Source: a virus. From it: a stretch of 32,673 nt of DNA. The stretch lies in IMG/VR virus record IMGVR_UViG_3300028392_000198, positions 1 to 32,673 of that record, one strand, 5' to 3'. This document shows positions 19,725-28,258 of this stretch, piece after piece; the first letter of the stretch is position 1; the number at the start of each line of letters is the position of its first letter. Under the pieces are notes generated by a model. The model saw only the letters and a list, made by a program, of their open reading frames with translations. It was not told the DNA's origin and did no database searches. The translations under genes were made by a program, and so were the position numbers.

Positions 19725-20780
19725 TTATGCGCTCCTTATCATCGCTGCTTGAAAATAATTGCTGTTTGATGCTGTTTCATTAGTTTGAGTTGCATTGTTT
19801 TGCTGAACATAAATTTCAATGTAATCTGTAGAGCCGTTCAAATACACTTGACAAGAAACAATTGTCCAAGAAGAAGTGGCAGAAGAAACTAAATTTCCAC
19901 TTTTATACACAGCACCGTTTTTATAAACATATATATATGTTGATGCTGCTCCAGTAGCCATACTAGTAGAAGCATTTACTTGATAATATCCTGCAACGGT
20001 TGGTGTAAATCTACTTGATGCAAAATTTGAATTTGTATCCCATTCTTCCGTTCCATAGGTAATTTTTGTTGCTACATATTGAACTAAACTTGTTGTTGCG
20101 CTTGGATAAGCACTAAACGCAGGGCCATTTCCCGCAACATTAGCAGCCAAACCAGCTTGTGGCAAACCTGTGCAGTTTGTTAAAATGCCACTTGCAGGCG
20201 TTCCTAGTGCTGGCGTGACCAATGTCGGGCTGGTTGCAAGGACGTTGTTTCCTGTGCCCGTGTTTGTGACGCTAACTAGATTTTTTGACGCATCAGTTGC
20301 AACTGCACTAGATGCGGTCAACGAACTCAACGACAAACTTGCGCCTGCTATTGTCCCCGTCAAAGTTGGAGATGCAGACAACACATTGTTGCCCGTTCCG
20401 GTGTTTGCAACGCTGACCAAATTTTTAGACGCATCGGTTGCCACCGCGCTAGATGCTGTCAGCGCAGAAAAGACCGGTGTTGCGCTGAATGTAGCCGTGC
20501 CGCCAACAAACAAGCCCTTGGTGATACCTACCCCGCCAGCGGTGTAAATTGAGCCTGTAGAACCGCTGCTGGTGTCTGTGGCAAGGCTTGAATTGATGCC
20601 CTGTGCAAACGGGATTCGCACGGTGGTCGCCGTCTGCCCGTCCTTTGTGATTGCTGTGGACAGGCCGGTTGCTAGGTCTGCGGTCAGCGCATTGAATGCG
20701 GAACTGCTGATGACCGTGCCCGTCACCACGGGCTGGCCCGAGGTGTTGATTTGGAATGTGCCGCTGCCGTTGTAACTCAT
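19725..20780 (-). CDS. Tail fibre with C1q-like C-terminal domain
   Basis: A 351-residue fibre. The N-terminal part (1-95) contains MSYNGSGTFQINTSGQPVVT and VISSSAFNALTADLATGLS, known in phage fibres as the virion-attachment region. The middle holds two copies of a 47-residue repeat starting LTASSAVATDASKNLVSV at 107 and 154. The sequence TPALGTPASGILTNCTGLP follows (about 189-207), a typical fibre phrase. The tip (about 218-351; GPAFSAYPS, RFTPTVAGYYQV) has the layout of a C1q/TNF-like beta domain and probably binds the host receptor. This tip is strikingly AT-rich: 34% G+C over 19741-19920 by hand count, versus 52% over 20401-20460. That suggests exchange. Confidence 0.85.
   Translation of the reverse strand: MSYNGSGTFQINTSGQPVVTGTVISSSAFNALTADLATGLSTAITKDGQTATTVRIPFAQGINSSLATDTSSGSTGSIYTAGGVGITKGLFVGGTATFSATPVFSALTASSAVATDASKNLVSVANTGTGNNVLSASPTLTGTIAGASLSLSSLTASSAVATDASKNLVSVTNTGTGNNVLATSPTLVTPALGTPASGILTNCTGLPQAGLAANVAGNGPAFSAYPSATTSLVQYVATKITYGTEEWDTNSNFASSRFTPTVAGYYQVNASTSMATGAASTYIYVYKNGAVYKSGNLVSSATSSWTIVSCQVYLNGSTDYIEIYVQQNNATQTNETASNSNYFQAAMIRSA
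20211..20462 (-). repeat. 47-codon repeat in the tail-fibre gene
   Basis: Two direct copies (first copy 20322-20462, second from 20321 downwards, partial) encode LTASSAVATDASKNLVSVxN and TGTGNNVLxxSPTL. They differ at scattered positions, so the duplication is not very recent, or the copies come from a repeat-rich fibre family. They could support length change by recombination. Confidence 0.75.
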
Positions 20781-20784
20781 GGTT

Positions 20785-22380
20785 TCACCTTTGTTGCTGT
20801 GCTAGTGCTTCTTGATTTAGGCGCAGCCATTCATCAAGTCCGCTTTGTTGGTTGCCCGCTTGCCCTGCTAACAGAGCCGCCATCTTAGCTTGCTGCGCGG
20901 TCATTGGAACACGGCTGGACACCGCTTCTGCGCCCTTATTTAAGGCTCCCGCCATCTGACCATATTTATAGGCAGTTTCGCCAACAACCCTAGGACTAGA
21001 TGACAAAACATCAGCAGCCGCCAAAGCTGGGCCACCAGCGCCATAAGCCAAATAAGCTGTTGGAACATTGGATGCACCTTGCAATCCGCGAGGTGTCAGG
21101 CTGTTCATGGCTTGGCCTGCCAATGCTGGCATCAAGTCTTTGCCGCCTGCATTTGACAATTCTTGCGCCAAACTCAGCCTTTGCCCATAGTTGGTGTTGA
21201 CGTTGTTTCGCATCAATGATTGCAGCTTACGCATTGCGGTATCGGCAGATGCTTTATTGCCCAATGACAATGTGCGTTCAATTTCGTTGATCAAATCAGA
21301 CGATTCGCTATAGCCCTTCATCACTTCGGCATAAGTTGGCGCTTGTCTGCCAATTTCAGATTTGACCGAATCGTAAACCTGTTTTCCAGCACTAAATGCA
21401 GTTTTTTCTTCCGGCCCTAATTTGCCAAAAGATTCCCAAAGTGTTTGTTTTAAGGCATCCATGCCTTCCGGCGTATGGTAATCAGCGGCATTGGAATTTT
21501 TCCAATCATCCACTTTTTTCTTCATGTCTTCCAACACATTGGCGGCAGTTTGATCTTTGATTTTGCCTTTGTAATACGCCATGCTTTCTGCATTTTTTAG
21601 CGCATTGTCAATGCCGGTAAAATCAAGAACAGTCTTGTCGTTTTTGATGTTGACCATGCCCGACCGATATTCTTTCATCTTGTCGGCATTCATTTGAGCC
21701 AAGTTTGCTTTGGCATCGTCCAAGACTTGCAAAGACGGCACTTTGTCTCGCATATTTTCCAAAAAGGTTTGATTGCCTTCTTTGCCCGCTTTAATGGCTT
21801 GATTGATTGGCTCCGTTCCAACGCCTGACTTTGCAGCTAAATAGCCTTTGCCAAGTACTTCAGCGCCTTGACCTAGCTTGCTGGCGGCATAAGTAGCTTG
21901 GCTTACCGGATTCAAAACGTCCGATGCTTTGGTCAATATGTTGCCAGCTTTCAATCCTGCGCCAGCGCCACCGGCAAGCATTGAGACATCGCTCAAAATT
22001 CGAAATGGGTCTTCTTGTACAGTTTGCTTAAAACCTTGGGTTGAACTGTAAGGCTTCACCAATTCTTGACCAACCACATTGGCGGTTTGGATAGCACGCT
22101 GTTGCGCTTCGGGATTGACTTCAATGGCGTTGATGCCACGCTGAACGGCGGCTGGCATGGCGTTGTAAAACCCACCAGCGGCGACATCAGCAATGCCTTT
22201 TGCGGTCTGTAAGGGGCTAGATAAGGCTTCCACCAACCCGCCAATTGTGTTTTTGTAAAAGCTGCCAGGCGCATTGCCCAGCATCTTCATGGTGCTAAAT
22301 GGGATTGGCTCAACAGACGCGACATTCCATTCCGGCGGTGGTGCAGGCGCTACAGATACAACTTGCCAAGGTTCAGCCAT
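20785..22380 (-). CDS. Putative internal virion / DNA-ejection protein (531 residues)
   Basis: A 531-residue protein rich in Ala, Gln and Lys. It is predicted mostly helical with amphipathic helices and a hydrophobic, Ala/Gly-rich C-terminal third (YLAYGAGGPALAAADVL). The N-terminus repeats PPPEWNVASVEPIPFS-like Pro-rich motifs. Such composition, and position at the end of the tail and ejection genes before the fibre, fits internal core proteins that are ejected and form a channel across the cell envelope. No transglycosylase motif is seen. The start overlaps the preceding stop by one base (TAATG). Confidence 0.65.
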   Translation of the reverse strand: MAEPWQVVSVAPAPPPEWNVASVEPIPFSTMKMLGNAPGSFYKNTIGGLVEALSSPLQTAKGIADVAAGGFYNAMPAAVQRGINAIEVNPEAQQRAIQTANVVGQELVKPYSSTQGFKQTVQEDPFRILSDVSMLAGGAGAGLKAGNILTKASDVLNPVSQATYAASKLGQGAEVLGKGYLAAKSGVGTEPINQAIKAGKEGNQTFLENMRDKVPSLQVLDDAKANLAQMNADKMKEYRSGMVNIKNDKTVLDFTGIDNALKNAESMAYYKGKIKDQTAANVLEDMKKKVDDWKNSNAADYHTPEGMDALKQTLWESFGKLGPEEKTAFSAGKQVYDSVKSEIGRQAPTYAEVMKGYSESSDLINEIERTLSLGNKASADTAMRKLQSLMRNNVNTNYGQRLSLAQELSNAGGKDLMPALAGQAMNSLTPRGLQGASNVPTAYLAYGAGGPALAAADVLSSSPRVVGETAYKYGQMAGALNKGAEAVSSRVPMTAQQAKMAALLAGQAGNQQSGLDEWLRLNQEALAQQQR

Positions 22381-23234
22381 TACTTAACCCTTTCTGCTTT
22401 GCCGTTTCGCATCGACCATTGTTGTCCATTGGCAAATGTCGTGATATGGCCTTCTTTCAGCATAGATGCAGGCGGAGCAGCAACAGCAGCAGGCGCAAAA
22501 TTAGTCGGTGCGGTTTGGAAATTTTCTACGTTGTAATTTGCTTTTCCAAGATTTTCAATGCTTGTTTTGCGTTTGGCATCAATCAATGCCGCACGTTCTC
22601 TCATGCGGTTTTCAACCATTGATGGATTCATTCCAGGGTTTATTGATGTTTTGTCCCAAGCTGCTTTTTCTCCGGCGGTCAATGATGCCCCAAACAATGC
22701 ATTACGGGCCACATTGTCATTGGCTTCATGCGAAGCCCACCATTCAGCTTGCGATTGCTTATCACCGCCAAAAGTGCTTCCAATTGTGTTGGCAATGTCA
22801 CCGGCAAATTTGACCCCATAGCCAGCGTACTCGGGCTTAAAGGTTTCCATAAGGCGCATTTGAGTGCCCAATGAATTATCCAATCCGGTAATTTTTTCCA
22901 CTTCGCCGGACGTTAAATCACGTTTTTTAGCAGGCGCAATTGCTTCCCGTGCCGATTTATCGGCTTCTGCACGGGCTATTGCCATGCGTTGATCGTATGC
23001 CCTTGGGCTTTCCCCAGCTTGGCGGGGTAATGATGCACTTGCAATTGCAGCAGGGGCAACCGCACCAGCTTTCATTGTTTGCATGGCGGCAACCAAAGGA
23101 TCGGGCACTACCGCAGCAGCAGGCGCTGCCATTTGAACCGGCGCAACGGGACGCGGCTGTGGGACTATTGCTGGTGCAGCCGCTACCGCAGCGGGTGCGG
23201 GAGTACCATAAAGATCATCGTACAAAGCCATCAT
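22380..23234 (-). CDS. Putative internal virion / ejection protein (284 residues)
   Basis: A 284-residue protein. The first about 60 residues are Ala/Pro/Val low-complexity (MMALYDDLYGTPAPAAVAAA), followed by a Lys/Arg-rich helix (RAYDQRMAIARAEADKSARE). A more ordered C-terminal half contains WWASHEANDNVARNALFGAS and ends GNGKAERVK. It starts with ATGATGG, overlapping the previous stop by ATGA. I infer an ejection protein from neighbours and composition. I do not recognise a specific family. Confidence 0.55.
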   Translation of the reverse strand: MMALYDDLYGTPAPAAVAAAPAIVPQPRPVAPVQMAAPAAAVVPDPLVAAMQTMKAGAVAPAAIASASLPRQAGESPRAYDQRMAIARAEADKSAREAIAPAKKRDLTSGEVEKITGLDNSLGTQMRLMETFKPEYAGYGVKFAGDIANTIGSTFGGDKQSQAEWWASHEANDNVARNALFGASLTAGEKAAWDKTSINPGMNPSMVENRMRERAALIDAKRKTSIENLGKANYNVENFQTAPTNFAPAAVAAPPASMLKEGHITTFANGQQWSMRNGKAERVK

Positions 23235-24964
23235 TGCACCTTATAGCCTTTTGTGATTGCATCGCGGGTTACTTCTTCAATTGATTTGCCAGCGCGTTTT
23301 GCGGCATCTGCAATTTCTGCGCGGGTAGTGATTTTTAGCGTAGCCGTTGGTGCGGATGCTGGCGCACCGCCTGACAAAGTTGTAAAGTTTGACAATGCAG
23401 GCGTAAGGTCTTTTGGATTAAATCCTGGAACGCCTTCGTACGCAAGGCGGGACGCTGCTTCTGCAATTCGGACTTTGAGATTTGCCAAATCTTTTGGTGT
23501 GATGCCGCCAGCTTTGTTGATAAGGTTTTCACGCACCAATCCAGCAATCTGTGGAATGTTTTGCCAGTTTGCAGGCAATTGACCGGCTTCTGCCAAATCG
23601 GACATAAAACCTTTGTATGGGGCAGGGATGTCGCCCAAGGTGGCAAGCGTACCCTTATCCACATACCGAGAAACTTCACGCCCGCTTGCATCAGTCGTGG
23701 TGATTTTTTCAAGGTTGTTGCGAATTGGCCCTTTGATTTGAGCATTAGCCAAACGCTCGCTTGGTGGCAAACTCATGTCAACAATGACAACATTTCCACC
23801 TTGTTCAATTTCGTTGTAATGCGGCGACGTTTTAACGGCTTCTTTTGCAATTGCAGCAGCTTGACGTTTTGTAGGATCGGCAATATTGAAGTCTTCATAA
23901 AACACTTGGTTGCCTCGAGTGACTTCTTTCCAATTGGATTTTTCTCCAACGGGAGGTTTTGCACCGGCCTTAAACGATGCATCTTTATCCGCAGAATTCA
24001 AGTCATACCAACCAAATTGCGTTGTGCCATTAACATCTTTTTGACCTTCAACCCAATGCGGCGTAGCTGCTTTTGCTTCGGCTGGTTTTGCGCCAGCAAC
24101 AAAAGAGGCTGCTTTGTCTGTGGCATTTAAGTTGATCCAACCAGCCACAGGTTTTCCATCAACATTTTGCGTTGTTGCTTCCCAATGCGGAGTTGTTGAT
24201 TCAGATTTTGCTGCTGCTGTAGCTAACAAATTACCGGTTGGCCCACGCAATTCTTGACCTGGGCTAAGAGCAATTGGACGTTGTGGAGTTGGAGCCGCTG
24301 TAGCCACCGGTGCAAGTTGACCATTTGGCCCTTGTTGACGATATAAAACATCTCCAGCGCCAAGTTTTACATCTTTAGGCTCAAACTGTGCCAAATATCT
24401 AGCCATTGCCAATTGCTTGACTTCGGGAATGTCAATTCCTTGTAATGTCTCAGGGCTGATGTAGCCAGCGGGCAAGGCGGGACGCGCAGGAATTGCGGGC
24501 TGGCCTGGCACGGCTTCTTTGCCTGCCACAGCGGGAGAAACTTCGTATTGCCCAACTTCTCGCGGCATTCCATAACCGCCAAAACTTTTTTCAATTTGAG
24601 GAGCCATTACCGCTGGTTTGGCTGGAATGGCTTCTTGGCTTGGCACGGCTTCTTGTCCGGCGAATGCTTCTTGTGCAGGCGCAGAAATTGCCCGTGCCAA
24701 ATCGCCAAATTGCGTGTTGTAATTTGTGCGGTATTCGTTTTGCAATTTGGCGTAATCTTGCCGCGCTTTTTTCTCTTGATATGAACCAAGACCAGCTTCT
24801 AAGATTTTTGCCAATCCAGCATAAGGATTGATTGCAACGCCTGGCGTTGTGGGCATTTGCAAAACTTGCGATCCTGATTCTTGCAATGCTTGCGCCATGC
24901 GTTGCCGCCGCGCAATTTCTTCCGCTTGTTGCGAATAAGGATCAATTAAGCTAACTGCTGCCAT
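23231..24964 (-). CDS. Putative internal virion protein with four about 40-residue repeats (577 residues)
   Basis: A 577-residue protein with AAGGAG just upstream of its ATG. The N-terminal 90 residues are helical with Gln and Arg. A Pro/Ala-rich spacer (about 95-170) repeats AIPAKPAVMAP-like motifs. Residues about 258-412 hold four degenerate repeats (TPHWEATTQNVDGKPVAGWI; TPHWVEGQKDVNGTTQFGWY; SNWKEVTRGNQVFYEDFN; SPHYNEIEQGGNVVIVDM), each an aromatic beta-type unit. The C-terminus is helical. Repeated aromatic domains joined to helical cores occur in phage ejection proteins. It lies between two other likely ejection genes. No enzyme motif recognised. Confidence 0.6.
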   Translation of the reverse strand: MAAVSLIDPYSQQAEEIARRQRMAQALQESGSQVLQMPTTPGVAINPYAGLAKILEAGLGSYQEKKARQDYAKLQNEYRTNYNTQFGDLARAISAPAQEAFAGQEAVPSQEAIPAKPAVMAPQIEKSFGGYGMPREVGQYEVSPAVAGKEAVPGQPAIPARPALPAGYISPETLQGIDIPEVKQLAMARYLAQFEPKDVKLGAGDVLYRQQGPNGQLAPVATAAPTPQRPIALSPGQELRGPTGNLLATAAAKSESTTPHWEATTQNVDGKPVAGWINLNATDKAASFVAGAKPAEAKAATPHWVEGQKDVNGTTQFGWYDLNSADKDASFKAGAKPPVGEKSNWKEVTRGNQVFYEDFNIADPTKRQAAAIAKEAVKTSPHYNEIEQGGNVVIVDMSLPPSERLANAQIKGPIRNNLEKITTTDASGREVSRYVDKGTLATLGDIPAPYKGFMSDLAEAGQLPANWQNIPQIAGLVRENLINKAGGITPKDLANLKVRIAEAASRLAYEGVPGFNPKDLTPALSNFTTLSGGAPASAPTATLKITTRAEIADAAKRAGKSIEEVTRDAITKGYKVQ

Positions 24965-24974
24965 TTATATCTCC

Positions 24975-25865
24975 TTATGCAAATGCAGCTTTAGCCGCTA
25001 CACCGCCCAAACTGTAAAGCCCTGCGGTGTTTGCGTTTGATGCTGCCATTTGCTGGTTGTAGATATTTTGATCGGCTTGGCCTTTTGCTTGGGTAGCTGC
25101 AAAAATTGGTGTGCCAGCCACATTTGTGCCTTGATAAGCGCCAAATTGAGGATTCTGAATCTGACTACCGGACATCAATGCGGTGATCTCATTTAGCGGC
25201 ATTTGACGCTGCTGGATGGCTTCTGCAAGTGCCTGCTGCTGTGCGGTGTTGGCAAAGGTTGCGCCGGTTTCCGCTTGGTTAAAACCTTGAGCATTTGCAC
25301 CTATGTCCACATTGATGCCTTGCAATGCCGCTTGTGTGCGGGCATCGTTTTCCTGCTGTCCCAATAGATGAATGGCGTTGTCGTAAGCCTCTGTGCCAGG
25401 CCGCAAGCCTTGGTTTATCAAGTTGGTTTCGGTGGATGTACGTTGCTTTGCCAATGATGGCTCTAGGCGCGACATGATGGCTTCTTGCGCTGTTGTTCCG
25501 GCGTTAACCGGCATCTTGGCAATGTTGCTTAAATCTAGTGAGGTTTGAACACTTGGGCCGCCAAAATTAAAAGACTTGTCAAGGACATTGCTTGCAAGAT
25601 CAGCGCTTTTGCCTCCAAGTGATGCAAGCTGATATTGGACTTTTTGCTGTTCTTCTAATGTTTTTTGGGCTTCGGGATTTAGCGTTTGCGTAATGGTTGG
25701 TTGATCGCCTTCATAAGACACCAATTGCGTACCATAAGGCGTGTATGTGTTGGGATTGTTCAGCTTGGATTGAACACGCGCCGTTTCGACGTTTGCCGCG
25801 CCTTGCTCTTTTGCAGCGCCTACATAGTCAGGCGTTGCGGGTGCTGCTGGTGCACTTTTTCCCAT
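24975..25865 (-). CDS. Putative tail-assembly / ejection protein (296 residues)
   Basis: A 296-residue protein starting MGKSAPAAPATPDYVGAAKE. This start (25865) has GGAG six bases upstream; an earlier codon at 25895 is less likely. The protein is helical and Gln/Ala/Asn-rich (EGAANVETARVQSKLNNPN-like, TQAALQGINVDIGANAQGF), with a Gly-rich, hydrophobic end. The PATPDYVGAAxxQGAANxExAR opening is one I associate with the tail and ejection gene clusters of podo- and siphoviruses. It overlaps the GNAT gene by 38 bp in another frame. Exact role unknown. Confidence 0.65.
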   Translation of the reverse strand: MGKSAPAAPATPDYVGAAKEQGAANVETARVQSKLNNPNTYTPYGTQLVSYEGDQPTITQTLNPEAQKTLEEQQKVQYQLASLGGKSADLASNVLDKSFNFGGPSVQTSLDLSNIAKMPVNAGTTAQEAIMSRLEPSLAKQRTSTETNLINQGLRPGTEAYDNAIHLLGQQENDARTQAALQGINVDIGANAQGFNQAETGATFANTAQQQALAEAIQQRQMPLNEITALMSGSQIQNPQFGAYQGTNVAGTPIFAATQAKGQADQNIYNQQMAASNANTAGLYSLGGVAAKAAFA

Positions 25866-26271
25866 ATCGATTCTCCAAATATTTGCATCGTTCATTTGGC
25901 ATTGTGAGGATTACCATATCCCCATCTGCCATCGCATCCTTGATCCGTGCTTCCTCTTGGAAACCCATTTTTTCAACGAATTTGATGCTTGTGATGTTTG
26001 CGCTGCTGACCGGCACAATGATCTTGCCGACCTTGCAAACATTGAACGGGTAGTCGAAAATGGCTGCTAAGTAGGCCGGAGTCATTCTGCCGGTGACCGC
26101 AATGTGGCAAGTGATTGACTTGCCATGCCAGTTTTCGTAGATGACACCGGCGACAAATTCGCCGTCTTTCTTCAACCCGATAGACTGGCTGCGCTCTTGA
26201 AAATAGCCACCATCGACCTTTTTTGCAGTCCAATGTCCTGCTGAATGGTCTGAAGTGATCTCAAAGGACAC
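25828..26271 (-). CDS. GNAT-family acetyltransferase-like protein
   Basis: A 147-residue protein. The segments SQSIGLKKDGEFVAGVIYEN, TCHIAVTGRMTPAYLAAIF, DYPFNVCKVGKIIVPVSSAN and TSIKFVEKMGFQEEARIKDA match the fold order of GNAT N-acetyltransferases. The last is the acetyl-CoA-binding and C-terminal beta region. It would transfer an acetyl group to an amine, for example on a protein or sugar. I take the GTG at 26271 (GAGG at six bases) as start; a TTG at 26283 gives 151 residues. It lies inside the tail module, overlapping both neighbours. Confidence 0.7.
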   Translation of the reverse strand: MSFEITSDHSAGHWTAKKVDGGYFQERSQSIGLKKDGEFVAGVIYENWHGKSITCHIAVTGRMTPAYLAAIFDYPFNVCKVGKIIVPVSSANITSIKFVEKMGFQEEARIKDAMADGDMVILTMPNERCKYLENRYGKKCTSSTRNA

Positions 26272-27808
26272 CACCAGCCTCAAACACCAAGTCGGTTGCG
26301 ACCCATTGCAATTGTATCCCTTGTGTTGCTGTGTTCAACGTGGGAGCAAAAGAATATCCAATGCCGGTTGTGCCCTGCCAATCAGCGGCTGGAGAAAGAC
26401 CGCCACCCCAATAGGCAGAATCCCACAATCCGCTATCCCAAAGACCATATTGCGGAACAGAAAAATTTAATTGCGCGCTTTGGTCATCAAGGTTGTAATC
26501 GACATTTACATTGCCAAAAATCGATGGTGTGCCGTTGCTTAACAAGTGATAACGAATCATCTTGCATTGCTTTTGAGTCGCCGACCCGTAGTTTTGAAAA
26601 CTTTGCAAGGCAAAACCGTTGATGTTGGATGTGTCATCCACCGTGCCATTCCACGCTTTTCCAACATAACCATTGCCGCCAAAATAAGGATCATCTTGAT
26701 AAATTTCCCAACAATTGGCGCTCCAGCCGGTAAAGTTGCACCAGCTTTTGGTGATGGTGTTCATCACATATTGTTGCTCTTGCCCTGTAGCGACAGGGAC
26801 ATTCATAATCAGTTGATTTTCTTTAGGATAGTAAAGCAAACTCCATCCAAAATTTGCGCCATAGGTAGAGATGGCAACGCTCATGGCATATTGGATTTTG
26901 TTGGTAATAGACACCCGAGGGTCAAGGCGGGACGATTGCAAGCTGCCGGACATGGGAACCACGCCGTCTTGGGTGATGATTAACAAATCGCCGCCATATT
27001 TCAACCAGCAGCGCCGCCCAATAGGTGCGCCAACTTTCCACAAACCGGTCATGGAAATGCCGCTTGGCGTTGTTGGATCGGTCAACCGCCAAACAACAAC
27101 TTCACCATTGCTAGTAATAAACGCAAGGTAATCGTCCATGCCATAACCAGCATCTAGCGTCCAAGTCATGCCCGCCATGATGTAGCCGCCATATTGGACA
27201 AGGCTGGTCATGTCTAATGATTGCGCCGCGCCGCCAATGCTATTGATTGGCAAATACCATGCTTTTAGCGACCCATTTTCCACTAACCACACGCGATTCT
27301 TGAATAGCGTAATGTTCACGCAATTGGCAGTATCTACGCCGGTGATGTTGTAGGGCGACCCATCGCCGTCTTTATGCCAAGCCGAACCGTCATAAGTCCG
27401 CAGCTTGTCCGCGCCATTGACGCACATCAAATATGACCCGCCGGTGGTGGTCATGTTGATGTACTGAAACTTGGCATTAGATAGGCCGGTAATATCCGCA
27501 GCGCCCACCGTGCCGCCTGCCGTGATGTTGTAGATCGAATCAATTGCCGCCGCAAAAATTTTGTTTGCTGTGCCGGAACTGTAGGCAAAAATGGTCTGAA
27601 CCGTGCCGGTGATGCCGGTCGCAAACTTGGTGTACCCGTTTCGCAAGATAACCGAGTTTGTGCCAGGCCAAAAATTTGTCAGAGTGACCGCATCTAGCGG
27701 CTCCATTGCGCCCAATGCATCGCGGGCATTCCAACCGCCAATTGGCGCGGCTACAGATACCGTTTGGCTACGCTGATTTGGTGGCACTCTGCCAAATGAT
27801 GCAAGCAT
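26261..27808 (-). CDS. Tail hub / packaged-DNA stabilisation protein, beta-propeller type (P22 gp10-like)
   Basis: A 515-residue protein. It has many short beta-blades with recurring aromatic and Gly positions (LCVNGADKLRTYDGSAW, LFKNRVWLVENGSLKAWYLP, YLAFITSNGEVVVWRL, KYGGDLLIITQDGVVPM). This looks like a beta-propeller, the fold of the P22 gp10 tail hub. P22 gp10 closes the connector after packaging and holds the DNA in. The start phrase GGWNARDALGAMEPLDAVTL is common in phage proteins of this position. Length and position after the adaptor protein agree. Assignment to the gp10 role is inference. Confidence 0.7.
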   Translation of the reverse strand: MLASFGRVPPNQRSQTVSVAAPIGGWNARDALGAMEPLDAVTLTNFWPGTNSVILRNGYTKFATGITGTVQTIFAYSSGTANKIFAAAIDSIYNITAGGTVGAADITGLSNAKFQYINMTTTGGSYLMCVNGADKLRTYDGSAWHKDGDGSPYNITGVDTANCVNITLFKNRVWLVENGSLKAWYLPINSIGGAAQSLDMTSLVQYGGYIMAGMTWTLDAGYGMDDYLAFITSNGEVVVWRLTDPTTPSGISMTGLWKVGAPIGRRCWLKYGGDLLIITQDGVVPMSGSLQSSRLDPRVSITNKIQYAMSVAISTYGANFGWSLLYYPKENQLIMNVPVATGQEQQYVMNTITKSWCNFTGWSANCWEIYQDDPYFGGNGYVGKAWNGTVDDTSNINGFALQSFQNYGSATQKQCKMIRYHLLSNGTPSIFGNVNVDYNLDDQSAQLNFSVPQYGLWDSGLWDSAYWGGGLSPAADWQGTTGIGYSFAPTLNTATQGIQLQWVATDLVFEAGGVL

Positions 27809-28095
27809 TAGTTTTTGTTTCTTTGTGATATGGCCTTAGATTTGGCCCTTGCATCTTCTTTTGAACTGGCTCCCCATGCTTTCAATGACAAAGCCAATCG
27901 AGTCGGCTCACCGTTCTTTTCCATTGGGCCAGGCATATTGCCCATCCGCGCTAAAAAGCTGGCACGGCGTGGGTTGTCGCCTGACTTTACAGGCGGTTTC
28001 AAATCCATGCCTTCTGCTTTTGCCGAGGCTCTACCCTTGGCGTTCAAGCCGCCTTCGGGATTCTTGCCTTCTTTGCGTTGCCAAGCCGCTGTCAT
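27808..28095 (-). CDS. Conserved basic phage protein (DUF6321-like)
   Basis: A 95-residue basic protein: AAWQRKEGKNPEGGLNAKGR, then MDLKPPVKSGDNPRRASFLA and ARMGNMPGPMEKNGEPTRLA, ending in Ser/Ala/Lys-rich helix. This is a small protein seen in many environmental podoviruses, which I recall as DUF6321. The strong positive charge and disordered appearance suggest DNA or virion association, which is inference. ATGA and TAATG overlaps couple it to the flanking genes. Confidence 0.7.
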   Translation of the reverse strand: MTAAWQRKEGKNPEGGLNAKGRASAKAEGMDLKPPVKSGDNPRRASFLARMGNMPGPMEKNGEPTRLALSLKAWGASSKEDARAKSKAISQRNKN

Positions 28096-28250
28096 TTCTT
28101 TTTCTCAGGCTTTGCAGTCTTTGCAGATTCTTTAAATGCCTTGGCAGTAGGTGCGCCCTCTGTGCCAGGCTTACGCATTTTTTCGCCTGATCCTGCGGCT
28201 ATCCTTGCCCTCTTTGCTTGGATGTTGGCGTAAAGTCCATCTAGTTTCAT
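28092..28250 (-). CDS. Small conserved basic phage protein (LYANIQAKRARIAAGSGEKM)
   Basis: A 52-residue protein MKLDGLYANIQAKRARIAAG with GEKMRKPGTEGAPTAKAFKE and a Lys-rich tail. It recurs in phages next to the preceding type of protein. The start at 28250 has AGGAG five bases upstream; a longer version at 28295 would overlap the adaptor gene and is unlikely. Function unknown. Its high Lys content suggests a structural or DNA-associated role. Confidence 0.7.
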   Translation of the reverse strand: MKLDGLYANIQAKRARIAAGSGEKMRKPGTEGAPTAKAFKESAKTAKPEKKK

Positions 28251-28258
28251 ATGATCTC

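Noticed and set aside
20170-20547. 125-codon plus-strand frame with repeated segments
   Set aside because: Its repeats are the complement of the two fibre repeats; no independent signals.
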